From positions 186,001 through 250,000 of the forward strand of contig CAWEAD010000010.1 in the NCBI GenBank assembly GCA_963807225.1: a DNA stretch of 64,000 nucleotides. The letters run 5' to 3'. Below the pieces are notes generated by a model. That model saw only the letters and a list, made by a program, of their open reading frames with translations. It was not told where the DNA came from and did no database searches. How positions within the stretch are numbered: the stretch's first letter is position 1; every line of letters begins with the position of its first letter. Shown one piece after another: positions 48,632 to 58,185 of the stretch. Position numbers and translations under genes: made by a program. The DNA is from JAGVGT01 sp963807225. GTDB lineage: Bacteria; Desulfobacterota; Desulfobulbia; Desulfobulbales; JAGXFP01.

Positions 48632-49585
48632 ATGAAGCAGAAAAGGGTTTTTAACGCCTCTGACAAGATTGGTTCTGATAGTCGTTTTGATTCTGTTGCC
48701 GGCGTTAGCGTGTGCGGATACTTCCTGGCAATGGCAGATGAGTCTGCGGGTAGACAAGGCCGGCGACAGTATGTACATGCCGTCGGCCGTCGCTTTCGAC
48801 CCGGTGGATGAAAGATATTACGTGGTCGATACCGGTCGTGACCGTTTGGTCTCTTTCGACCGTGATGGCAAACTGCTTCGGGCCTTTACCGCCGATGGGC
48901 AGTTAAGGCCCCATTTCGACATGGTGCGGCTCGATAACGGCCGGCTCTGGGTGGTGGAAAAAGGGCGAAACAGCCTTACCCTGATCGATATCAAGGCCAA
49001 AAAGGTCACGCCCAACACCTTGATGATGGCGAGCACCTGGTTTTTCCCGACCGGATTGCATATGCCGGAGGTAAAATTATATGTTCTTGATCGTGCCAGC
49101 GGTCAGGTTCTGCGGCTGAAACGACGACTTGTCAGTCGATCAACGTTTCGGCTGTCCTGAATGCTCGGCGGGTCTGGCCGATTTTGTCATTGATAAAGAT
49201 TCGATTTGTGGCTCTCGAACCCCGCGACAAGAAAATTTATCGTTTCAATGCCGATGGAACCGTTGCTCGAACAATCGATCTTGGTTCAGACATCGAATTC
49301 CCTGTCTCGCTGGCCGTCGAGGCCGGTTTCATTTTCGTTCTCGACCGGCATCAGGACTGTGTGTTCGTCTACGATGAGGATGGTCGTTTTCGCTATCGCT
49401 TTCTCGGAATCGGGCAGGCGGAGGGAAAGGTTTATTTTCCCCGGCAATTGCGTTTCGATCCTTGGGGCCGGTTATGCGTGGTTGATGAAGGAAACGGTCG
49501 GGTGGAAGTATATGCTCCCGTAGGAGATGTACATGACGTTTGGCAAGGGATGTGGTTGCAATTGGTGTTCTGGCTGTGGTACTGA
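48632..49585 (+). pseudogene. NHL-repeat beta-propeller protein 1, frame broken
   Basis: Exported six-bladed propeller, about 300 codons. The signal (LVLIVVLILLPALACA) is in frame with the body but not with the ATG at 48632, so one change lies near 48655; another near 49120. NHL-type blades: PSAVAFDPVDERYYVVDTGRD, LVSFDRDGKLLRAFTA, PRDKKIYRFNADGTVARTI, FVYDEDGRFRYRF and FPRQLRFDPWGRLCVVDEG. The true end is probably near 49523, before the next start at 49533; the given frame runs on to 49585. Such propellers accompany filament cytochrome genes and may bind or assemble them. Confidence 0.72.
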
Positions 49586-50691
49586 TTGTGCCCGATTCTT
49601 TGCGGAGCGGCGGTTACAGGAATCCTGTTCCAGTTGCCATACAATGCATAACAGCGAGCAGGGCATCCCGGTTGCCTTTACTCGCGATAGCTCCAACGGG
49701 CAGCCGGTGACCAGAGAAACGCTTTCGTAAATTATTGAAAACCGACTGTCTGGGTTGTCACACCAGTCCCGGCTCCGAAACCATAACCAATATGGGCGAA
49801 GCGGTTGTTCCCGTTGTCTTGAATATGACCGAACCGACCTATCCTCCTGACGGCACCGACACTTCGACCCTGGCCGGCGGCAATTTCCATTGGGTCCTCG
49901 ATAGGGGGACAAATGATCATATGGTCACAATGTATATGGTATTTCCGATCACGGATGGAACTCTGAGTCAGCCTCCGGGCGGTGTGGACCACTCCAGTGA
50001 GTGCGGCACCAGCGATTGTCATGGAACTTTGTCCTCTGATAGGTAGCGGATGCCAAGGCTGCCATGTGCCCATGCACCATGCCGATAGCACGGACGTCGT
50101 CGCCGGAGCAGGGAAAGGGATGGTATCGTTTTCTCGGATCGGTGATGCAGCGACTTGAACAGAAGGAAGGCAACACACCGAATGGAGTCGTAGGCATCGA
50201 GGCTTCGGATTGGGAACAAAAACCCAGCTGCCACCAACCACAATACCTACCAGGGAGATTCCAATACTGCCGACTATACCCCCCATGACCCCGACAACCC
50301 AGATACCACACCTGCCTATATGAGTACCGGGACAATCAGCCAGAAGTGCATAGGCTGCCATAGTCATTTTCATAGCGAGACAAGCGCCGATTCGACCTGG
50401 ATTCGTCACCCGGTTGAGGTGGCGATCCCCAACTCGGGTGAGTTTGCCGATTTTACCACCTATGATCCCTTGGTTCCGGTGGCGCGGCCGAATGTGAGCG
50501 CCACCGATGCCGGATTTTCAAGCATAAATCATGGTTCCGACCTGGTGTCCTGCATTTCCTGCCATCGCGCGCACGGTTCACCCTATCCGGCCATGATGCG
50601 CTGGGGATATCGAGACTGGCCGGGGATCGACTCCCATACGGGTGAGGCGGCATTTAACGGTTGTGCAGTATGTCATACGAGCAAGAATTGA
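49533..50691 (+). pseudogene. OmcS-like heptahaem cytochrome 2, frame broken
   Basis: About 386 codons; AGGAG precedes the ATG. Signal segment VVAIGVLAVVLIVPDSLRSG is shifted against the start. Haem motifs: CSSCH (in SCSSCHTMHNSEQG), CLGCH, CGTSDCH (four residues between Cys), CQGCH, CIGCH, CISCH (in CISCHRAHGSPYPAMMRW) and CAVCH. It is a paralogue of the gene at 36942: same opening, same widened third motif and same RHP...IPNSGE region before the sixth haem. Frame changes near 49600, 49728 and 50043. A second filament-type subunit or an alternative one. Confidence 0.78.
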
Positions 50692-52155
50692 TGAATCGTC
50701 CCCGGATCCATATTGCATTCTTTGCGGGCTGGGCGTTTGCTGCCCCGCGCTTACTGCTTCTGGCGCTTCTGGGCGGTTGCCTGCTCCCCGAGCAGATGTC
50801 TACCAGGGAGGTGAACGTCGCCCGGGACCGGGATCCGCTCAATACGGCCAGGCTCAATGGTTTTCTATCTCTCAAGGACGATCAAGGTCCGGCCATGCGG
50901 CTGGAGGTCGAAAGCATCGAAGTGATTACCGACGATCTCGCTATACCCTCAACTGCGATCCATTGAAAATAGATTCGGCGGCGCTTGGCACAGGCCAACT
51001 CTTTCTGGGCGGCATTGCGGTTCCACCCGGCCGTTACCAGCGTTTGCGCATGACGATAACCAAGGGGGAGGTTCAGAAGCCGGATGGCGAATATGCTGTA
51101 ATTACCAAGGAACCGCTTCAGGTCGAGATCAACCTGCCCGCCGAACTTGATCTCGAGCCGGAGGATAGCCGCTGCTCTGCTTTTTACCTGGGATGTGCAT
51201 AATTCACTGGAGACCGACAACATCCCTGGATCTCGCTCTGACCGTCGTTACTCCGCTCAGGCAACTTCCGGTCGATCTGGTTTTTGTCTCCTGCCCGGAT
51301 ATCGACACGGTCTTTGTCGTGCGCGCCGATAAAAATTGGGTTGTCGATTCTTTCGGTGTGAAGGGGCGGCCCACCTATCTGGCCATCGATCCCGATCTTT
51401 CCCGGCAACGTCTCTACGTCCTGGCCTCCCGCGACAGGACGGTCAAGGTGGTGGATCTCTCATCCTTCCGGGTTGTCGATTTCTTTACGGTACCTCTTAA
51501 CGATGCGCCGACATTCATGGCCATTAGCCCGGATGGCCGGTGGGCCTTTCTGTTGGATGAGGACAGTGGTTATCTGAGTCGTATGGATTTGACCACCGGC
51601 CAGTATCGAGACCCGCGTCCTGCTTGGATATCGGCCAAATATCGCTAGCTTATCTGGAAGAGGAGAATTTGCTTGCCGTATCATTATCTCTTTCCCAGAA
51701 GGTTTTGCTGCTCGATCCCGTAAGATTAAGTGTTTTGGGGACTATTTCCACCGGCAGCGAGCCTCAGGGGGTGGTTGTCTCGGACAACCAGCTGTATATT
51801 GCCGAGCAGGGAGACAATACCGTTTCAATTACCGATTTGGCCAACACGGGAAACCAGAGTCAGGGTGACGGTGGGTTTCGGACCCCGCCGGTTGTTTGAA
51901 ACCGGCGGGCTGATCTACGTCAGCAATTACGCTGACGGTTCTTTGTCCGTTCTGCTTCCGGGCCAGGGAGGAGTGGTTCGGGAGATATACGGTCTAGGCC
52001 GTCCGCTGGAAATGGCCGAGGATAATTTTTTTCGACGACTATATGTAACCGATGAAGATGCGGCCGGTCTGGCGGTTATCGATACCAACTCCAATGAGCT
52101 AGTGGGAAAAATTATTTTGGGGTCGGGAACTTTAGGTCTGCAGGTTATCCAATGA
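50691..52155 (+). pseudogene. Lipoprotein with DUF4382-like domain and YVTN-type propeller, frame broken
   Basis: About 488 codons. The ATG overlaps the previous stop (TGATG). Lipoprotein-like signal LLLLALLGGCLLPE. The first domain (LNGFLSLKDD, RLEVESIEVITDDL, GIAVPPGRYQRLRMTI, KEPLQVEINLPAE) resembles DUF4382. The second part is a propeller: TYLAIDPDLSRQRLYVLASRD, TFMAISPDGRWAFLLDEDSG, EPQGVVVSDNQLYIAEQGDN and LYVTDEDAAGLAVIDTNSN. Frame changes near 50940, 51190, 51640 and 51850. Surface or periplasmic; may hold cytochromes together. Overlaps the decahaem gene (ATGA). Confidence 0.68.
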
Positions 52156-53339
52156 GTAAGTTCATGAGCCAAGGTATTCGGCGATGGTTCCGACTTGGAG
52201 TCGGTCGGATGGCGATTGTTCTGCCGATTCTTTGTCTCGGTCTGGTGGGTGTCATGTTTCCAGGCCTGGTTCGGGCGGCGGCGGTGGAGGTGCTGACTCC
52301 CCGGTCCGGCGCCACCATAGTTTCGGGGTTGCCGGAAACCCATCTCGTCATGAGGCAGTCCGGAGCCGATGCGCAAAGCCGGATCAAGCTTGGAAATTCG
52401 GAAGACCTTGCTTAAACCCGAAGTGGTCATGGAGGATGGTGACCAGGTCTATCTGCATTTCAGGCTACCGCTGGTGCCGGGGAGAAACCGGTTTACCATT
52501 GTTCCCGGCAACCAGCGGTTCGAACTCAATTATCGGCCAGATCAAGGTGGCGTTACACCGGAAGGCCTTTGAGAAAGAGGCCTACCGTTTTCATCTGGAC
52601 GACAAACTGCCCAGTGGTTGCGAGGACTGTCACGATCTTCGGGAGATTACAAACATCGATCCGATGGGGCTGATGAAGGGGCAAGGCTCCTGTATCGTCT
52701 GTCATAAAAACTTCATCGAGAGGATCAAATTGCGGCATAGCCCGACGGTCAATAATCAATGCCTAATTTGTCACCAGCTGTCGTTAAAGCCATGGAGGAT
52801 TGGGATTCCCGCCGGCAAAATCGACGATACCTGTTTCATCTGTCACACTGGCAAAAAAGAATTGATGTCCCAAAAACATCGCCATGGTCCGCTGGTTGCA
52901 GGCTGCATTCTGTGCCATAATCCCCATGGCGACGAATATCGGTATTATCTCTGGGCCGATGGTTCCGTCGATATTTGTGTCACCTGCCATAGCGATATGA
53001 AAAAGCTACTTGAACCAGACAGCCCTAGTTTCAATGTGCACGGGGTTATCAGGGGGCCTGGTTGTGTGGTATGTCACGATCCTCATGCCAGCGATGAACA
53101 ATTCATGCTCCGCAAACCGGTCAACATGCTCTGCCTCGGTTGTCATCAAGATAATATAGACTCTGAAAATCGGGCATCCGGTTGCCGGGCACCCAAATGC
53201 CGGTCCGACTGAACTGCGGCGGCCGGGTCGAAAACTCACATGTGTCGGCTGTCATGATCCCCATGGATCATCGCACGAATCTCTGTTGGTCGAAACTAAA
53301 CTGGGAGGGCGTCTTTGCCGTGGGTGCCATAGAAGATAG
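52152..53339 (+). pseudogene. Decahaem c-type cytochrome, frame broken
   Basis: About 396 codons. Signal peptide (MAIVLPILCLGLVGVMFPGLVRA), then an N-terminal beta domain of about 100 residues without haem (VEVLTPRSGATIVSGLPETHL, FRLPLVPGRNRFTIVPGN). Ten CXXCH motifs follow: CEDCH, CIVCH, CLICH, CFICH, CILCH, CVTCH, CVVCH, CLGCH, CVGCH, CRGCH. Frame changes near 52390, 52540 and 53185. The NPHG/DPHA sequences after haems give distal His ligands as in doubled-CXXCH proteins. I place the stop at 53337-53339. Confidence 0.8.
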
Positions 53340-53445
53340 CAAACGACAATCTCGGGTAATCGTCGGATGTCTCGGTGAGGACAAAGTCACTTGGATGTCT
53401 CTGGCTACTTCTCGATGTTCTGGGGAAGGTTGCTATTGAGCATAC

Positions 53446-54793
53446 TTGATGGTCTGTTCGGTTCTTCGCGGTCGGCCCGGCGTCGGCGAGACATTAAAGG
53501 TACCGATCAAATCCATTGCTCAGATAACTATCGATGATGAAGGCCAAGACCTGCGTTTTCCCGCCGCCGTCTTTTTCGATCCGGTAGAGCAAGAACTTTA
53601 CGTGTCGAACGGCGGCGCTGATCCGGAGTGGTGGTATACGGACCGGACTTTTTCCCACGCATGTCCATTGCTCGCGGACGTGGTGTGTTAACTCCCAGGG
53701 GAGGGCAGGTGACGAGAAACGGCGAGGTCTATATCTGCCAGCCGCAAAACAGGAACAACCCGCGTGCCCGCATCACCAGTTCTCAACGCGGCCTTTTTTG
53801 TCGACAGGGAAATATTCCTCGATGAAATTCCGGAGGCGAAGGATTTTATTCCCAATCAGGTAGCGGTAAATCCCGAAGGGATCATTTACGTGGCCGGTGC
53901 ATCGAGCCGCGGTGTGCTGGTGCTGGACAATGAAGGTAATTTCCTGCGCAAGCTGAAGCCGATGGACAAGATCCTCTATCACGAAAAGGCCAAGCAAGAG
54001 GAGCGGAAGAGACAGCAACCCGAAGAAGACGATGCCATGTTGGCCGATATCCCCGAAGAATTCCGCCCCAGAAATAGCCGGCAGGAAGGTGGGAGCATCT
54101 TTGAATGAAGGTCTTGGGCCGGTAAAGATCACCTATGTATCCATCGACAGCAAGGGAAGACTTTATTTCATTAGTAATGAAACCAGCAAAATTTACGTAT
54201 ATGGACCCGATGAATCGTTTCTTTTTACTATCGGTGAGAAGGGTGGCACTCCGCGCCACTTGAGTACGCCAAAGGCCTTGGCCATCGATGAAAAGCGCGG
54301 GCTGATCTATGTTGTCGACTATATGCGCCAGTGCATTCTCGCTTACGATATGGCCGGCAAGTATCTCTTTGAGTTCGGCGGTCTCGGATATGGGCCCGGC
54401 TGGTTTTATTATCCTATCGGACTGGCGATCAACAATCATGGCCAGCTTATTGTCGCCGATCTGTTCAATCATCGAGTTCAGGTCCTCGAAGTTGGATATG
54501 AAGAGATTGTCGCCTGTTGGAAAAGACTTCGTCCTCCGAGGGCTCGCCGGCTGCTGACGATACAGGGAGTGAATCCACGGGGCAGGCTGAGATCGTTGAC
54601 CCGATCATCCCGAGGACAGCGGCGATCAAGGGAAAGCTTCCGAAGCCATGGAGGAGATTATGAGACCGGAAGAAACTTTTATCCGGACCATCCAATGAAG
54701 TGGATATTCCTGAAGCGACCTCGGCTCCACACCATGGAACAATCGGGGCCGAACGGTCAACCGGAGACGGAACAGCCCGATACTTTAGAATGA
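53446..54793 (+). pseudogene. NHL-repeat beta-propeller protein 2, frame broken
   Basis: About 400 codons. The start is unclear; no signal peptide is in frame, although hydrophobic residues occur around 53395-53440 in another frame. Blades: LRFPAAVFFDPVEQELYVSNGG, VAVNPEGIIYVAGASSRGVLV, ITYVSIDSKGRLYFISNETS, ALAIDEKRGLIYVVDYMRQ and LAINNHGQLIVADLFNHRVQV. A charged insert (AKQEERKRQQPEEDD) lies in the middle. The tail after 54500 is low-complexity and its frame cannot be settled. Same family as the protein at 48632-49585. Confidence 0.65.
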
Positions 54794-54836
54794 AGATCGA
54801 AAGGTCATGATTGGGAACGAGAGAAGGTGTGTGGGG

Positions 54837-56177
54837 ATGAGGAAGTCGGTCGCAGTGGGAAAATACCGTTGGCTGTTGGGTTTCCTGATTATAGGATGGG
54901 CCTGCTCGATCATTGCTCCTGCGTTGGGTGGTACTTACAGCCAATCCGCCCACGGCAACTCCGGCTATGGGGTCAATCGTACCGCCAGACGTAAAATATG
55001 CGAATTTCGCTACCGGAAATTGCGCCCATTGCCACGAAAACCATGCCAGCCTTGGGGGCGTGGAACCAGCCCCGGCCGAAGGTCCCGCCCCCCATTTGCT
55101 TTTCGCCGTCTGGATTTAATACGGATACGCAAGCAAAACCATATGCAGAGGCGGATAACTTCTGTTTTTACTGTCATAAAAGCAACGAATCCGGAACTCC
55201 CGTGGTAGAAAACCTGGATTACAGCGACGAGATTTGGTGGAAGTCTTTCCGGGGGACCCCCAGTCGATCATGGACGCCTTTAATGTTGATAGTGGATCTT
55301 ATCACAATCTCTATGATATCGATTTCTTCCTCAAGGACAGCGACCGGGGCTATTCGGCCTGGTACGCCAAAATCGGCAATCCTTGCAGCGCCTGCCATAA
55401 TTCTCATCTGGCCAAGCGTAACTGGGAAGCGGCCAGCCACGGTTATCCCCTTCATGAGTTGCATTTCATTGCCCGGCGGATCCTCCATGCCAGTCTCTAC
55501 GGTGAAGGGGGCCGAGTTGATGTCGGACCCACATTGGTTACGAAGCCCCATATTCTTCCGGCACCAGCACCGGGAGCCGGGTGATGCAGCGTGCAACAGA
55601 CGGCAGCACAACTGCCGGATTATGCCTATTTCTGTTCCTATTGTCACCAAAGCACGAAAGCCTATTTCGAGCCACCACGCTTGGTACTCTGACGGTAATC
55701 AATTGGGATGGCGCCTCGCAGATAGATAAGCATGGCGGCGTGGATCGGGAGGGCCCCGGTTATCTACTGGATCCATATAAGCTGTTATCGACAGTGATCC
55801 AGGCTTCAAATTTCTATCTTTCTTGTATGGATTGTCACGAGACCCACGGGTCCGAAAATATCATGTTGCTGCGCCGCCGGATCAACGGCCACGATCTGGA
55901 TGGAGCAGTTACTTCGACCAGTGATATGGGCTATGTCTGCAAGTGTTGTCATACGGACGACCTGGCGGCCTCGGCGGGTACCAACGAGGCGAATCGTTGG
56001 GAATATGTCCATCATCTTGCCTCTTCTTACCATCCTTATTCTGAGTCGGGAACCTGCGCCGACTGTCACGCCGGTGGTGATACCAGCGTGTCCATTGACT
56101 GCGGCAACTGTCATGGACACGGCATGAATGACGACAACGGGGCGGGGACTCTCGCCACCCACCGGATGACCTTCTGA
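54837..56177 (+). pseudogene. Octahaem c-type cytochrome 2, frame broken
   Basis: About 447 codons. Signal peptide (WLLGFLIIGWACSIIAPALG), then GTYSQSAHG. Haem motifs: CAHCH, CFYCH, CSACH, CSYCH, CMDCH, CKCCH, CADCH, CGNCH. NCAHCHENHASLGGVEPAP matches the opening of the intact cytochrome at 22059-23375. The copies differ most at the end: this one has a normal CXXCH where the other has CAASCH. Frame changes near 54990, 55125, 55235 and 55590. Last gene of the rightward cytochrome locus. Confidence 0.8.
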
Positions 56178-56347
56178 TCCCCGATTGCCAGCGAATTTCA
56201 GCCCGCCTTCGGTGTGGTTCGATATCCTGTTGATTATTGTCCTTTTCGAACGCGAGACTCGATGGCACTGGCTGGCTGGAATTCAGTGATGATCAGAATC
56301 TGATTTCCGATTATCGACAATCTGCAGTCCCCCTGGGGTGCCAATAA

Positions 56348-57689
56348 TTATGCGACAATTTGCTCCAGGCGGTCGATCAGTTCCCGGAACCGTCGTCCGA
56401 AGGCGGGCTTGTTCTTGTTGCTGTCACCACAGAGCAGAATCCGCCTATCCTCATGGGTTCCGGGGGAAATCCGCAGCCATATCCGGCGGTGGGTCAGGAA
56501 GAAACAGCTGACCAGGCCGACAAACATCGTCAGACATCCGAAATAAACAATCAAAAGACCGGGATCTTTGGTGACCAGAAGGAGGGTAGTATAGTACTGG
56601 CGCAACGAGACGGTGAATTTCCTCCCCGATAGCCCGATAGTTGCGGTGTCCTGGTTTTTAATCCAGAAGAACGAGGGTGGCACGCCGGGTTTGGCGGTGA
56701 AACTTATCTTTGCCTGCTTTGTCGTCCCGTCCTCGGTGGTTTTGAGTTCTTCGATCCGGAAAGAGATCTCGTTTCCCTGCCAGGCAACATCCTGCTCCGG
56801 GGAGACTCGGAAGTCTTGTTCGCTGGCCGCTGGTCAGGTCGCGAATCCGGACGAAAAATTCCTCCATGGGAAAGGAGTCGGCCTGATAAAAAGTTAGCCC
56901 GTGGTAGGTGAGGGGATCATTGACGATAATCGATTTTTTATAGGGCGTTTTCCGTTCCGGGTCGAAGACGCTTAGATCGGCGCGGTACTGTTTGACCATA
57001 CCGTTGTCATAGAGGGTTCTTTCGAACCGATCGCACTGGAGCTTGAAGCCGAGCGGAACCGGTTTCCGGCTTCCCTGTAGGAAAATGTTGTTGGTGGCTC
57101 TTCCTTCCGGAAGGAAGACATAAGCCTGGTAACCGAAAAACTTGCCGGTCACGGCGCCGACCAGGATGATCAGAACGCTGAGGTGGACTACGTAGACGCC
57201 GAGCCTGGTCCAGGCGCCCTTCTGGGAAAACAGGAGAGTTGACCCTTCGCTTTCCAGTCGTCGGACATTTCTACAGCCGGAATGAATCAGGAACTGCCGC
57301 ATCTTTTCGGTGGCCTCGACGGCCGGCAGGTTGATTTCCATTCGGTGGGTGAAACTCATCCTGGCCAGACTTTGGGGATCGATGCTCAGATTATCCCTGA
57401 CCACCATGCGCCAAACGCCGGGCAGCCGTTCGATGGTACAGACCACCAGATTGACGGCAAAGAGGCAGAGCAGGGTAAGATACCACCACGATTCGTACAT
57501 CTTGTTGACGTTAAGAATCTCGAAAAATCGGGCCAGGCCCGGACCGTATTCCTGGACATAGTAGGAAGGCGCTTGCCCCTGCTTGATCAAGGTGCCGACG
57601 ATTGAGGTGGCGGCCAGGACGATCAGGGAGATCAGGGCGAGTTTGACCGAAGCAAAGAAACGCCAGGCTATATTCTTCACTTTTGGCAT
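56348..57689 (-). pseudogene. resB: Cytochrome c biogenesis protein ResB (Ccs1), one frameshift
   Basis: About 447 codons. System II haem-lyase partner that, with CcsA/ResC, attaches haem to CXXCH proteins outside the membrane. N-terminal helices (LALISLIVLAATSIVGTLI, WWYLTLLCLFAVNLVVCTIERL), a periplasmic domain with YKKSIIVNDPLTYHGLTFYQADS, and a final helix (LLIVYFGCLTMFVGLVSCFF). The frame changes near 56823; the correct frame continues with FRIEELKTTEDG and FFWIKNQDTATIGL. It converges with the cytochrome locus. No ccsA is adjacent. Confidence 0.88.
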
Positions 57690-58185
57690 GGAATTATTTG
57701 TATCTTGGGGTTAATGTAAAAAAATTAATCATGACAAGGAGATATGATCGTTGGACATATATACCTAAGGTAATTCCAGTCCTGAGTCAATGATTTTGAA
57801 CCTGCGTATTTATGGCAAATTCCCAGTCATGGTTTGTTCAATTCCTGGAAACACTTTGGCAGCCCAATTCAATTTAAGTTATCAAGATGGCACTTATCCA
57901 AGGCAAGTTGGTTAGTCTTTGCATGTCCGTCTTATTTGTTGTCATTTAAGGCAATCCAAGTCCAGCTTGTTCGGTCGCAGCACTGAGGGAATCAAAAATG
58001 AGATTAGCTAATTAGTTTTTCTCAGTTGGCTCCATGTTTCTAGGCAGGATTCAGTTCCGGAGCCCAACAGGAACGAGGGTTGCTCATCCTTTCGAACCGG
58101 GCTTCAACCTGGAACATAAGGCGAAGCGGGGGGAATTTTTCAGACAGGCGGCAGCCACCGATATTCAAGGCCGGAGTCAATGATT
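57690..58185. other. Divergent intergenic region, resB and glycosylation gene
   Basis: About 495 bases, no supported gene. GAGTCAATGATT followed by (T/A)TGAACC occurs twice, near 57785 and near 58174; the second copy holds the start region of the next gene. No clear promoter or terminator is seen. Confidence 0.5.

Noticed and set aside
57690..58185. tRNA or second GEMM riboswitch in the resB upstream region
   Set aside because: No cloverleaf, no GTTC loop and no AAAGCC core could be found.
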